Of a stretch of DNA of 64,000 nucleotides, positions 25,469-37,118 are shown piece by piece. Made by a program: the position numbers and the translations under genes. The stretch's first letter is position 1. The number at the start of each line of letters is the position of its first letter. The notes beneath the pieces are model-generated. The model had not been told where the DNA came from and ran no database searches. It worked only from the letters and a program-made list of their open reading frames with translations. Origin of the DNA: Sarcocystis neurona (Eukaryota; Apicomplexa; Conoidasida; Eucoccidiorida; Sarcocystidae); the NCBI GenBank assembly GCA_000727475.1, contig KL647294.1, forward strand, positions 453,758 through 517,757. The letters are read 5' to 3'.

Positions 25469-26056
25469 GATGTGTTCCTGGCCGGAGGACATCTGAGGAC
25501 TGCAGAAGGGGAACGCATGTGGTATTGCTCGGAGTGTGTCCATACGGGTGCGGGACTGGTGACTTCCTGGTGGGATTCAGAAATCCTGCTGCGTCTGTTT
25601 AGGCACGTACACTTGTATGCGCTTTTTGCAGTCTGGCGCACAGGGATGCTATCCTGTTACATTGTGCAGTGTGCAACTGCTAGATATCTGCAGATCCACA
25701 GACAATTCCGCCCACACGGAAGAGCACTGCGGGATGGCGATCTCAACTTCATCTTGTACAAGCGCATTCGCTATCGTGTCTGGCCGTACGTACACACAGT
25801 CGTGAATTTTTGTAGCCATCTGGAGGTCATTGTTTCCTCACTGTCCCGTGCAGCAAGGCGATCGACGCACCGGGCCTTCTACGAACAATTTTTGAAAAAA
25901 CAGCGGGGGGAGTTGATCCCCGAGCAGCAGCAGCCACAGTCCTCAGTCCTGCTGACTGCGGGAACAGCCGCAGTGTTAAGTACGTGCACTGTCTGTCTTT
26001 TAGTATACAGTGGCTCCATTCTCCTGCGCAGCAACTTCTTACGCAAAAGTCGATAA
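25469..26056 (+). CDS. Putative terminal exon with C-terminal transmembrane segment
   Basis: A frame open for about 590 bases ends at TAA 26054-26056. The acceptor CCTGTGTCACAG ends at 25468, but the gap from the preceding candidate exon (41 bases) is too short for a normal intron, so one of the two boundaries is wrong. The C-terminal part looks most reliable: a basic stretch (RRSTHRAFYEQFLKKQR), a Gln patch (EQQQPQ), then a hydrophobic helix (VLLTAGTAAVLSTCTVCLLV) and a short basic tail (NFLRKSR). That is a plausible tail anchor, and PaO-type oxygenases are also anchored near their C-terminus. Confidence 0.4.
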   Translation, partial: DVFLAGGHLRTAEGERMWYCSECVHTGAGLVTSWWDSEILLRLFRHVHLYALFAVWRTGMLSCYIVQCATARYLQIHRQFRPHGRALRDGDLNFILYKRIRYRVWPYVHTVVNFCSHLEVIVSSLSRAARRSTHRAFYEQFLKKQRGELIPEQQQPQSSVLLTAGTAAVLSTCTVCLLVYSGSILLRSNFLRKSR

Positions 26057-28824
26057 ATGGCGAGCTTAATCCGTGCGGCGCATGTCCTGTCTGCTTCGGA
26101 CATGTTTCTGTTAGCTACACTGCAGCTCAAAACGGTACGTTGTGCTTTCCCAGCAACTCGTCGCTACATGTATTTCTGTAAGAGTCACTTGTCGACGGGG
26201 ATTCCTTTTGCAAATCGTGGAATGACCAGAAGTCCTTAGCTCTACAAGTGTCACTGTATGGATGCGCGCTCTACGACCCGACCGTTGTTTCGCATGTGGG
26301 TTTGCACTGCAGTGCACGTTCGTCATCAACAGATATGCTACCGGCGTACATATTCGTTGACTACGCAGATTTACAACCGGTGTATTCATCTGGTACGCAA
26401 GTGTTCTGCCCCTATTGCCAAGCAAACTCAGATGATGCTCAACTACGACTTCGCCATGTGTCTTCACCTCCGTGGGCTAACCGTTCCATTCTGGACTACT
26501 ACTCTGTGGTGGGTTTTCTCGACTTCTGTTCGCTGCGGGTAAAACAGTCGTAGTCTAATAGAAAGCGTTTACCAGCGTAGCTGTTGCACTGGGACAGGTG
26601 TAGGTTGTCGGCCACCGCCTAACAAGCGACACTCTGCTGTGGGAAAACGCAGTCCAACTACGAGCGCTATCGAAGTGACCTGTTGCCCTTCTGCGTGAAA
26701 TCCCGGGGGATATCGTAGACGCTGTCGCTATCGCTCGCGTAGTAATCGCGGAAAATCTCAATTGTTCGTATGCGCCAATCTGGTGCGTCTTGTCAGACCG
26801 ACACTCCAGCAGAAAGCGTTCTGCCGAAAACGTTTACTTTTCGGAGTAAAAAGAAACAGTAGCACGCTTTGAAACAGGATTGCTGATTATGCTCATGAAC
26901 GCTACCATCTACTATAAAGACGCGAACTGTGTCGACTCCAGCTCCACCACCCTTGTACAAGAACACTCTGTAGAGGTGATACATGATTTTCAGGTGAGCA
27001 CTACCTCCGCCGTGCCGACCCACTGGTGGTGTGGCGGTGATCATGCTACTATAATGTCACATCCTAACAATTATACATATTCCCGACCTGTACACCCACC
27101 CGCAGGCAGCAAAAGGGGCTTCGTCGCTTCAGCAGGGCCGCAATGCAGTCCGTTCATTGAATTAATGTGCCTCCACCCACGTAGAGGCACGGGCAAGGTC
27201 CCGTAGGGGCCGACGAAGACAGGGTCACAGTTATCGCATTTTACATATACTTCGGTAGGAGAGTCGACACGCAGTCAGCCTCGCTATTAACGACTGCTCA
27301 AATTTGCGAAAGGCTGGTGTTTTACTGTCTCCGACAACCACGATAGTTCTCTTGTTGATGGTGTGTGCACGCCATGTAGGCACTGCCCTCACGAAGTCTA
27401 CCATTCACACTCGGCCGAAGTGACTGGACCGGCTAGAGAGGGAGAAGACACGCTGTACGCGTCGCGCCCCAACTTTGATGTTCAGACGCACCACGTTTCG
27501 TACAATAAAGTGTTTCCGGTATCTTGTGGTAATAGTCTGCGTGGCCGAAGTAGTCAAGCGACCTCCGATGACAGTCGAAGAGGAGCTGACTCATCCCAGC
27601 TGAGCAGTACATCCTGCCACTGTTGGTGCAGGTTGTGGCAGTGATGGTGCAGTCTGCGAACTCAGGAAGCGCACCCTCGGAATACAGCCGCAAGGCAAGG
27701 GTACCCTACGTCTTCCCTCTCTTCCCCTCTTCCGCTCCTTGCGACAGGCAAGCCCGCACGCATACAAAAGAATTTTAACGTTGTTGTCGTCCCCTCTCCC
27801 GCGCCGTCGCACAATTGTCACCGTCGAGGCTCACTCGGACAGCCAGTAAAACTCGCAGAGCCACACAGAAAATGTAGATGAGGCGTCCTGCCGCAGCAAT
27901 CCGCAGTGGGGCGCTGAGATAAACATTCTTCAGAGACCACCTACTATATTCCGGCGAGCTTTTATGAAATATTCCTACCGCAACGTCGTGAAACCTCATT
28001 AGTTGGCGCAGAAGTCAACCATGGTTTTGCAACCCTAGGCACCGTGCAGGTTTTCCCTATTTGAAGGGTGGCATAGGCTCGTTCTCCTATGCAAACAGAA
28101 CAAGAGTGTCCAGGTTCCCAGGGCCGACTCCACCTTTTGTAGACCATGCGTCGCCGTCCACTTGAAGCGTCAGGAGCTCTTAATTCCCAAGCGACCCGTA
28201 CGGGCAACGAGGGCACCAGTTTTTTCGAGGTAGCTGAAGTAAATCCCATGCCAGCTGCGCTCTCCTCCACCACACCTGTTGACCCATTTTACTGTGTAAC
28301 TCATTAGATCGTCAGATAACGTAAACAGTTGCGTCGGCTGGAACCCCACGGTCAGCACTGTCGGGATTATTCCACCCTTGTGAATACTAGCCGTTGACTA
28401 AATCCCTACACGGAAAGCACACGGCCCAGCGACACGAAACTCCAAGACGAGAAGCTCGTGAGGAACTGTCCACACGCACATGCACGTCAAACGCGAGACC
28501 ACTAACTAGATCTGTTGTAGCGCTTCACTCCACTACTGTCTTTCGAGATATTGAAACCGGTCACTACAGCCAAGGAGAAGGTGGCCGCATTCTGTGGCTT
28601 ATGCGCTGTCGTTGGTCCCAACAGCCCCTCCGTAAAAACGCTTGGGAAACGGCATTTACGCCTTCTGCGCTGCCGTGTAATCGCATACGGTGACTCACCA
28701 TGTGAACCTCGTCGTGACTAACACACAAACGGGAACACTGCATTGTATGCAGTGAATCTTCTACAGTCGAATTTCGGAGTTGTCTTCGTGGGATCCACAG
28801 TAGCGAACATAAATATAACCCTCC
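26057..28824. other. Unassigned interval
   Basis: No gene is supported. On the - strand, two adjacent frames between about 28358 and 27962 read like protein (for example FTLSDDLMSYTVKWVNRCGG, and later GHSCSVCIGERAYATLQIGK), which may mean an exon or a decayed element upstream-to-downstream of the 403-codon ORF. On the + strand, 26258-26542 is open in two overlapping frames with no recognisable domain. Confidence 0.4.
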
Positions 28825-30036
28825 TCACTGCTGTGTCGTACCTGCTTTTTCTTCAGCTCCCACCCGAAGTTGCGTCTTAATGAGCCTCACGTGTAGCCAA
28901 ATCAACAGAAACTCAGCGTAGAAAAACCACGCATCAGAAAATTTCCGTTTTATTCGCCTCATTTCAGCTACTGCAGACGTCATTTTCTCGAGGATGCTGC
29001 GCGGTGTGTCATGCTCGTTACCGCCACCCGCCAGATAAGCTTCATACGCTGGTGCCGCGTACTTATCGACCGCTGCGTCGAATTCTCTTTCCAGGGATTC
29101 CAAGCGGGCCATTCGCTTGGTTTTGACCAACTGCGTAACGCTGGGGAATGGGTCTAATGTTCCTGAGAATGGCGATGCAGTTCGAGAATTCAGCATTTCA
29201 CGAACCCGCCAGCCGTGTAGAAGCACCATCTCGGCAGTAGCAGTCCACAGGTGAGGCTCGGTAATCTTCATTCCATGAAGTATGTTGCACGCTGCGCTGT
29301 GGTCTCGACGTATTACATTCATGTCGGTCCCCCCACGGACTCGGAAAATGCGGTAAACATTCAGTATTGTATCCGACAGATCCTCTACCAGAATCATACT
29401 CCGGCGCAGGAAGGCGGCCCCTTTGGTACGGCGATCGCGCCTGGAGAGCACTGGAATGTCTACATTTGCGAAGCGTTGTTTTCGTCTTCCCACTGAGGAT
29501 CCACTGCATCTCTCACACAACCTTCTTTCCTGTACGACTCGGACAACTTCGACTTCACCTTCTGCCATGCCGTCCTTCGCTTTGCGCGCTACTCGCCTCA
29601 CCACACCTCGCGTCGATTCGTCCCCTCTGCCAGGCAGCCCCGTCTTACCCTTAGGTGGGGAGGGCCTTCTGTCCGCTACGATGTACACTTGTGTCGCTTG
29701 ATCCTTGGTCCTAGTTACCTGCTTCTCTACCGCCTTCGATGCGGTGCCCCGTATCCGCTTGGAACGGTGTTCTGCATCTTGCTTCTCGCCGGTGCCTCTC
29801 TCTTGCCCAGCTGCTGGCGACGGCTCCGAATCGGTAGTTCTGCTTGACGTCCGGTCTTCACGGGCTGTCTCGATCGCAACCGCCGCGACATTCAGTGGGA
29901 AGATGAGCAGAGACAGGATAAATACTAAGGCGACAGCCATGAGGCGGGACTGCAACCTACTGAGCCAAGGGTACAAGTAGGAACAGGTGTGGGTCGAAAA
30001 GCTGGAGCACCCAAACAGACACAAACGTGACGTCAC
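28825..30036 (-). CDS. Hypothetical secreted or membrane-anchored protein, intronless
   Basis: This is the longest clean single-exon ORF in the repeat-poor half, at 403 codons. A hydrophobic segment at about residues 33-53 (MAVALVFILSLLIFPLNVAA) follows a short basic stretch. Met33 (ATG at 29940-29938) would give a classical signal peptide and a 371-residue protein, so it is a likely alternative start. The middle (about residues 60-190) is Arg/Lys/Glu/Ser-rich and probably disordered. The C-terminal half is mixed and helical (EDLSDTILNVYRIFRVRGG; LESLEREFDAAVDKYAAPAY), ending with a Trp/Phe-rich stretch near FSDAWFFYAEFLLIWLHV that could be a second membrane segment. Coccidian genomes have many intronless secreted gene families, but I recognise no named family. 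The low cysteine content argues against a SAG-type surface antigen. Confidence 0.65.
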   Translation of the reverse strand: MTSRLCLFGCSSFSTHTCSYLYPWLSRLQSRLMAVALVFILSLLIFPLNVAAVAIETAREDRTSSRTTDSEPSPAAGQERGTGEKQDAEHRSKRIRGTASKAVEKQVTRTKDQATQVYIVADRRPSPPKGKTGLPGRGDESTRGVVRRVARKAKDGMAEGEVEVVRVVQERRLCERCSGSSVGRRKQRFANVDIPVLSRRDRRTKGAAFLRRSMILVEDLSDTILNVYRIFRVRGGTDMNVIRRDHSAACNILHGMKITEPHLWTATAEMVLLHGWRVREMLNSRTASPFSGTLDPFPSVTQLVKTKRMARLESLEREFDAAVDKYAAPAYEAYLAGGGNEHDTPRSILEKMTSAVAEMRRIKRKFSDAWFFYAEFLLIWLHVRLIKTQLRVGAEEKAGTTQQ

Positions 30037-33000
30037 CGACAGCAGAGAAGTGCTGAACGGGATGAGTATGTGTGTTTTGGAACTAAGGGGAGGTTAGGAC
30101 GGGTAGCCTGGTGGTTAACAAATTGCGACGAGACGCCGACATAATTATGGCAGTCTTCTGCGAAGGAGTCTACCCTAAGTCAGCTCGCCGGTAGTTCGTA
30201 TTCAAAGTACTGCTAACAGCAGCCCAATAAGTCAGAAGTTCTTAACTACGAATATCTCAACGTTCTCCTGTCTCCCAGACGCATTCGACGCGATCTGCGT
30301 GGCTTCCTCCATGTGTAAACATATGTGTATGTCTACACATGCTGCAGTGGGCGCGTTCAGGTGAATAATAAATACAGCGGAGATTGGGTAATTGTACGCT
30401 TGACTGGACAGGGATCTCAACCCTGTCGACGACCGTGCGATTTTGAGCGTCACGTGGGGATATCTTCCCAGAGTCGGCCTCCAAGCTGGCCGAAGTGCAC
30501 GAATCCCCCGTGGCATGGTGCGCAGCCGGGTTTTTTTTTCCAGCACACACACGCTTTATTGTGCTCTACAAACGCACTCTTTGAAGACGTGCGTATGCGC
30601 ATGCATATTTAAGACGAATTTCTGTGTTGGTACCTGAATGAGGAGGTTTCGGCCATTGTCTCCTAATGGACCTCATGTCACGCAAGTGACTCGACACCAC
30701 CCGCCGAGGTCGTGCGTCTCGGTCTGCTGGGGCTCCACATACTCTGTTTTACAGCTTCGTATCTGTACACTTGTCCAAGCTGAAAATATTACTATCCACT
30801 ATCCGCCGTCCGCCAGCAACGGCACAGCTAAGCAAACGTGGACACACCCTAAAAAATGTGGCTACTCACCACGTGGCGGCGTCGATGTCCATGTATACAC
30901 GTTTTTAATCGTCCACCAAAATCGGAAGGCCCACCTTTGTGCAGGGCGAGAGAGCTCCGCTTTTTATGCCCTCTGTTAGCATGTCTGCGTCGCAAGTCGG
31001 ATTATACGCGTACACTAACCCACCGAAAGAGCAGCGCCGCTTTACTCTGCGATTCCACCCGGTACTCTGTAAGCGTAGCCTGATGTATGCGGCGTTGCGT
31101 GTATACAAGAGTATTACAGAGAACATACCGGTAACTCCCCTCGTTTCTCTAATATTAGACCGTGTATACTGTGAGCACATACGGTCGTGCGAGCTGGTCC
31201 CAAAATTTCTGCCAACCTATGGAACTGGAGCGCAGTTGGCAGTAGCGATTTAATGATTTGTGCGTGAGGCTGCAGGCCAGAGTTCACGTCTGTCGAGCGG
31301 ACGGTTGCCGTATATCACCCTAATGGGCGTACAAGCGCATTTCCACGGGTCCCGTGCCAACGGAAAACCCAGACTTGAGGCGCAGAAACCCTTGTGTTGC
31401 CTTCCAGACTTCCGCGAGCAGAAGGTTTATGAGGTTTTACGTAGGCGTATACAGGTATATATGACAATACCTATACGGCTTGTGTTCCTGGCGCACCGCT
31501 CCCTCACTCGCCTAACAGCATTTAACCCTACAACTAGAGGTGTTATTCCTTCTTATTAACGAGGGCTGTGACTTGAATGTAGACCACACGCCCAAGACGT
31601 GTTGCGGTCTCTTTTCCTTTACGTGTGCCTTCAACTGTGATATCTGTACCACTGTTCTCAACCTTCACAGATAGGCTTGCAGTGTACGTGAATACAGATG
31701 TGCTGACCAGCAAGCTTTCTGTGTATTGTAACAAAAGTCCCCACGCATGTTTCTGCGTGACGTAATACGTTCATGCTCTCTACGAGATGTCCAAGAGCGA
31801 ACAGAAAGAGCTTCTCCGTTGGAGCAGGCTAGACGGTTGTTGACTGATCTGCGTGCTCACAGGAGCGCCGAGAGGGCAGTGTGTTCTAAAACACAGCGCA
31901 TTTGGGCATACGTACATGCGCGCATTCGTGGGGTAATCGTTTGCAGCAGTAGGAGGACCGTGTGCAGCAGGGAGAAACCATGTTGACTAAGAAACACTTA
32001 TTCGTGTATTCGTACTTGTGCACATACCTGAAAACAAGTATACACATTTCATCACATACGCACAGAAATCTCAGGTGACTGTGACTGTTCCGGGAAACAT
32101 GTAGAGAACCTAGGCGCTGGCGTGTCCACTCCTTTGGGTAGATTCTTCGAAACGATGTACGAGACAAATGGACAAGCGTCGCCACCTCTGCGCACTTTCT
32201 GCATATCTCCATATGGTACGTACCAATCTGCACGCGCTTGGCTTTTTGCCTTGATTCTTTTGCAACATATAAGTGTAAACTTGTATCTGCAAGAGAGCAT
32301 GCAAGCACGACGATAAAGGAATTGTGGAAAGTGGAACTTGATCAAGAGGATGGGGAGCGGCACGAGCTACCATTTCACGGACGAAACAGTATGTGACGAA
32401 CCAGAGGGTAGGGCACGTACGTGCTAACATTGGAATAATAGTCTCACATGGTTACGCCTTACGAGTTTGCATCCCCCTGCGCTCCACACTTAATGTGCAC
32501 GTGTTTACTGCTCAGCAGGTGCACCGATGTGTCCGGCTCGAGCGTCAACTGTCTGCAGGCCTGCAGAAATCAGACAGCGCGCCTACAAATACGGACATTC
32601 CTGTTGCCGCTTCAGCATCAGGGGTCAGCGCGTGGGCGGAGGAAGAAGTACTTGTATGTATGTATATATATATGAGGTGTATATGTATGCATGTATGCAG
32701 CCTTCATTTATTCGTGTAGAAGTGCACTTGTAAACGGTGGAGGTGTCTGTGTCGTCCTGACATAGACATACGTGGCACACAAATATGATAGCTGCAGGTA
32801 TCCACGTTGTCTTCGCAAGAACGCGAGGTGATCTGTCACCATGTGCATGCGTACAGAGACGTCGTCATACAGACCTTTCAAGAATGGGGTCATACACGTA
32901 TATATACATAAGTATAAGTGTCAGCTGGTGTGCAGCGGTGTCTCGTCTGTTGGCTCTTAACGACTACTGATTTTCTACAAGATATGCTTCTCCGTGTCCA

Positions 33001-34563
33001 GGACCTGGCAATTGCATATATGTACAAATGTCCCCACGAAAAAATGTTACTTCCACGTGTACGTGGCGGATGCCCTACCACAGTTACAAGTGATAGGTAG
33101 ATATGTTTTTACCACACGAACGTGCGCAGGAACATGTGTTGGTGGGCTGTCGAGGTATTCGTCCCGCGTAAAGTTGTGGCTGTGGCTCAGCGTCAGGTCT
33201 TGATAGCGTGCCTTTTTGCTTACAGGTTGTCTTACTCCTTCTCCCCTCACTGCATCTTTGGAGCTGCTCACATGCGTGTGGTGTCGGGTAAATGGTCTGC
33301 GGGGACTGTACACGTGTAGTATCGGGTAAGTGGTCTGCAGGGACTGTAAACCTGCTTGTTGATTAGTATTATTAGTGTTAAGAGACAAGTGTTTGCGGCT
33401 TGGTGTGTTAGAGAAATTCTTTTGTAACAAAGTGGTTGCTACCGGTATGACGTTGACTATTCTACTTGAAAGCGCTGTCAGTGAGACTTTGTGAGGCTAA
33501 GCACATAAACTGGGATGCTGGCAGCCACCTGCTTTGGTGAACTATTGGTGCGGCAACATTTGTGTGCAAAAGGAACGCAGGCTTGGTTCCGAAATGTGCA
33601 TGTATATATACATATATATACATGTATATATAATGTACAGACACGTACGTGTAAGATACTTGTAGGTCCGTGTTACACGCAAATGCGCATGCAGTAGTAC
33701 ACCCAGGAGACCGGAGTGTACTCCAGAACGTCGACTGACCCGTCTGAAGTGCCGGTCTGTAACCAGCAAAACTGTGTGAATTCCAGAATCTACTATGAAG
33801 TACAACTCTGGAGTACAAGCGTGTGTACCGTCTCACTGTATGTTCAACCTGTGAACGGTGTGACCTCATCTTTCCAACTAATCACACACACCAAGAAACC
33901 GCCACTATCTGTAGGTCGTGTAAACTACTGCAATTAAAAAGTGCACAGTTTCACGCATGCGGCATTTCACCGAAGTACCGGCGTAGTGTTCGAGTATGGT
34001 ATGCGCACACCACAGCAGTTTTTATCTTTTAGATTAGTAGTACGTATTGCTGTGCTCTCGTTGCTCGGTTGGCAAAATTGCCCATTACATCAGCCGCGTA
34101 CAAAAATGTCTTCCACGCGGGTGGTACAGAGATATGCATACAAACTGTATGCACGGGCCTGCTCATACACAGCGTGGATGTGCGTACATACGGTACAACG
34201 CTTCTGCTTCCGCTTTTATATTCGCTTTACGTGGAAAGGAAAACTTCAGTGAAACATGGGATAGTACAAATACGCTGGTGCTACCAATGTGTGAATTATT
34301 GCCGATATCTTGGGTGGAAAACGGCGTGGGATACAAACACATCGTGTGCGCGCACGTAACTTGTCAACATCTGACAAGTAGTCCAGAGGATATAACTGTC
34401 CTGTGCAGGGTAGTCCCTTAGCTCGTAACAGGCGCAGAGGTTCGCTTGCTTGCGAACCACGCACGAACTCAAGGGCAGCTTTACCGGAATCCCCCAAATA
34501 CTACTTCCTCGTGGCGTCGCGACTGCGCACAAAGTCCCAATGAAGCCAGGCCCGGCCGAACAC
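30037..34563. other. Unassigned interval
   Basis: No gene is supported over about 4.5 kb. Frames are short and lack domain signatures. It contains a TA/TG tract at 33601-33640 and a short tandem duplication at 33284-33350. Confidence 0.5.
33284..33350. repeat. Imperfect 38-bp tandem duplication
   Basis: TCGGGTAAATGGTCTGCGGG (from 33284) recurs as TCGGGTAAGTGGTCTGCAGG (from 33322), followed in both copies by GACTGTA. The copies differ at several bases. Confidence 0.8.
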
Positions 34564-34635
34564 GGTCCCATAGTGTAGCGGTTAGCACCCTGGACTTTGA
34601 ATCCAGTAACCGGGGTTCGAGTCCCCGTGGGACCT
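34564..34635 (+). tRNA. tRNA-Gln (anticodon UUG)
   Basis: The full cloverleaf can be drawn. The acceptor stem is GGTCCCA / TGGGACC with discriminator T. The D arm contains AGCGGTTAG. The anticodon stem-loop is CTGGA-CTTTGAA-TCCAG with TTG at the anticodon, and the T arm is CGGGG-TTCGAGT-CCCCG. There is no intron and no encoded CCA. The internal A and B boxes (TAGTGTAGCGGTTAGCA and GGTTCGAGTCC) match RNA polymerase III promoter elements. It reads CAA glutamine codons. No T4 run follows immediately; a hairpin lies just downstream instead. Confidence 0.97.
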
Positions 34636-34641
34636 AAAACT

Positions 34642-34671
34642 CATCGGCTGCCCAGATTCAAACAGCCGATG
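34642..34671 (+). other. Perfect inverted repeat just 3' of the tRNA gene
   Basis: CATCGGCTG (34642-34650) and CAGCCGATG (34663-34671) are perfect reverse complements, separated by 12 bases and starting 7 bases after the tRNA. It could form a stem-loop in the tRNA trailer. Its function is unknown. Confidence 0.85.
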
Positions 34672-37005
34672 CTGATGTTACTTCCGCCATTTCCAAGATA
34701 CTATATTCATATCCTTCTTTCACTCCACCTCCAAACCTGTGAAGTGAACTCCGTTCCCCTCCACTCCTACCTCTGGTCACAGTGAAGGTGGGACAGAATC
34801 TACTGCGGATACGCATTCCTGTGCAGATCTGCCCTACATACACGTCCCGCACGTCCTCAAATGCAGTGCACCTCCTGGTTTGGACACACAGCAGTATTTT
34901 CACGCGAGTTCAATTGGTTTCATGACCAAAGTTTTTTGATCTGGCCGGCATGCCCGTACCCTTAAAGGTATCAGTATGCACGGCCAACTCTTCAGGGACC
35001 CGGCGAGTGCCCCCTACGGGCACGCGTAGGTAAGTTGCACAAAAATGCCAGCATCTTTATCATGAGTGCCACGCTGTGAATATCCCGACGCAATATAAGC
35101 ACCGACCTCTTCCCGTGCGCGTGGCCATGAGCTGTTCTGTCTTCTTCACACAAAACAGCTCGGCCTCTGCGTACGAGTATTCATCGACGAACGGCTTCTG
35201 GTGTTTCGTTAACATTTACCGTCCTTATCCGATATAAGCAGCGAGTAACTGCGGTATATGTCCGCTGGCCACAATGCGAGTGTTGGAAGGATCAGCTGGC
35301 CCCTATTTCGTACTTCCCGTGTAGCCCCTCTACTGTTCTGTACGCACCTCCTCCCTTACGACGGCGCATTCCGCTGCTCGCGCTCAATATTTATACATAT
35401 CAGACACGACATTTACTCCCAGCGAGACGTAGCTATAATTTTCCTGGGTGGTACATTTTTCTCGTATAGCTTTCGTCACGGACATCTAACAAAACAGGAA
35501 AAGGCAAAGCTGTTCCGCCTACGTGTAACGCATGCATGGTAGAACGCTGTTACAGCGCACATTCCGCTTCAAGACGTCTTGTTTTTGTCCGCACTCTTGT
35601 CCTCTGCCGTTAAACAGATCGGTTGACTTCTTAGAGCATCCGGTGAGACACACGGCCTCTGCAGATCTGCCCGTCTTGGGCAGGTTTTCACCTTCGTACG
35701 GAACCTTTTCCGTAATCTCATGGATTCGTGAAACTTGCCATCGCCTTCGTTGAACTCGAATGATGTTCATGTGGGTGGTCGGGTGCGAGGATCAACATTG
35801 AATACAGCAGCACGACCGATTGCTCCCTCCCATGAAAATTTTCTAGAAGGGTTCATTGTCTCTTTTTCAATCCAGTTCACGTTATGCTCCATTACAGGCG
35901 GCAATTCGTTACTAAGGACGTCCAAATTCTTGGTGTATGGGCGTGAATTTGCAATTGTTCTTTGCGTTTCACAATATTGTCGAGCTTTCCAGGTAGGCAC
36001 AGCTGTGTGGTTTCACGAAGCGTTTCAAACAACCCTCACGTCCGCGGCTCCACGTGCAACGGGAATTTATCTCATCCCGCACAGTTGTACAAGTATTTGT
36101 TCCTGATTGTAAGGGCGTAACCGTCTTCCTTGTTCAGTTCTGATCCCTTGACTGTCTAGTGAAGTTACGTAGCACAGTGGCCTTTTCTCCTCCTCCTCGT
36201 GCTCCTTTACTCGGACGATTTCATTTCTCGTATTGCTGACTTCTGTTCCACTTGAGAGAGAATTTGGTTCTTTTTTCTATGTCCCATTCCTACGTCGTAC
36301 ATGTTGCCAGGATGGCTCAAGCAATAAAGTTTTCTCTGTCATTCCGCGTGGCGGGGGCCCGCGTGAATTCATTTGAGACGACCCCGTCTCACTTCCTGTG
36401 CCACGTTTTCCTGAAATAGTTTCCGAGTAGATCCTTTTGAACACCTAAACTACTCCAGATGTTCTCCGCTTCCACCACGTGTTATTCCTCCTCTCCTGCG
36501 CGTCTCCATAACCAACAGTGTGTTTCATACTTTGCGGTAGTGTACACTCTGGGTATTCTGCCTTTCTTTCGTGTCCTGTTCTCTTCCGGAGCGTCGTTAA
36601 TTTTTCTGGTGTGAACGTGCAGGGCGACCGGGCCGCAAACTCCAATTTAGTCTAATAGCCGTACTGGAGCAGCCCCATTAAATATAGAGTCGGCGAACTA
36701 TCTTAGCGTTTATACTCGAAGGACAGCAAGGCCGCGCGTTGAAACCGGAAAGAGCAGTTTGACTCCGTGTTTGACTTGAAGAAAAGTGCTTCAGCATCGA
36801 AACAAACTTGCAGGGTGTGTGAAAGACTCGAGGCGTTTTCGTCGGAAAAACAGTTGGACACAGAGCGACTACTCTGTTCGTCCTGTGAGGCGGGAGGGGC
36901 GGGAGTGCGTTTTATTAAATACTAAAAAAAGCAGTGCCAGTGCTCTTACTTCTGGAAGAACAGCAGCAGCATCTTTTCCCCTCACCCTGCTGACGGCTTT
37001 GCAAA
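34672..37005. other. Unassigned interval upstream of ELOF1
   Basis: No gene is supported. The - strand frames at 36000-35767 and 35770-35519 are adjacent but in different frames and carry no recognisable domain. The last few hundred bases before 37006 presumably hold the ELOF1 promoter and 5' UTR. No TATA box or other element could be picked out with confidence. Confidence 0.5.
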
Positions 37006-37118
37006 ATGGGGAAGCGCAAAGCCAAATTGCTACAGCCGAAGAAGACGAAACTTCCAAAGCTGGACAAAGAGTTTGAGTGTCCTTTCTGCAGTCACCTACG
37101 CTCCGTTCTCGTCAAGAT
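37006..37118 (+). CDS. ELOF1: ELOF1 exon 1
   Basis: The ATG at 37006 lies in GCAAAATGG, a good eukaryotic start context. The exon carries the basic N-terminus and the first zinc-binding Cys pair (CPFC). The donor AT|GTAAGC at 37119 leaves phase 2. Confidence 0.94.

Noticed and set aside
35519..36000. - strand frames considered as a retroelement integrase fragment
   Set aside because: The frames do not join, and no HHCC zinc site, DDE residues or reverse transcriptase motif could be found.
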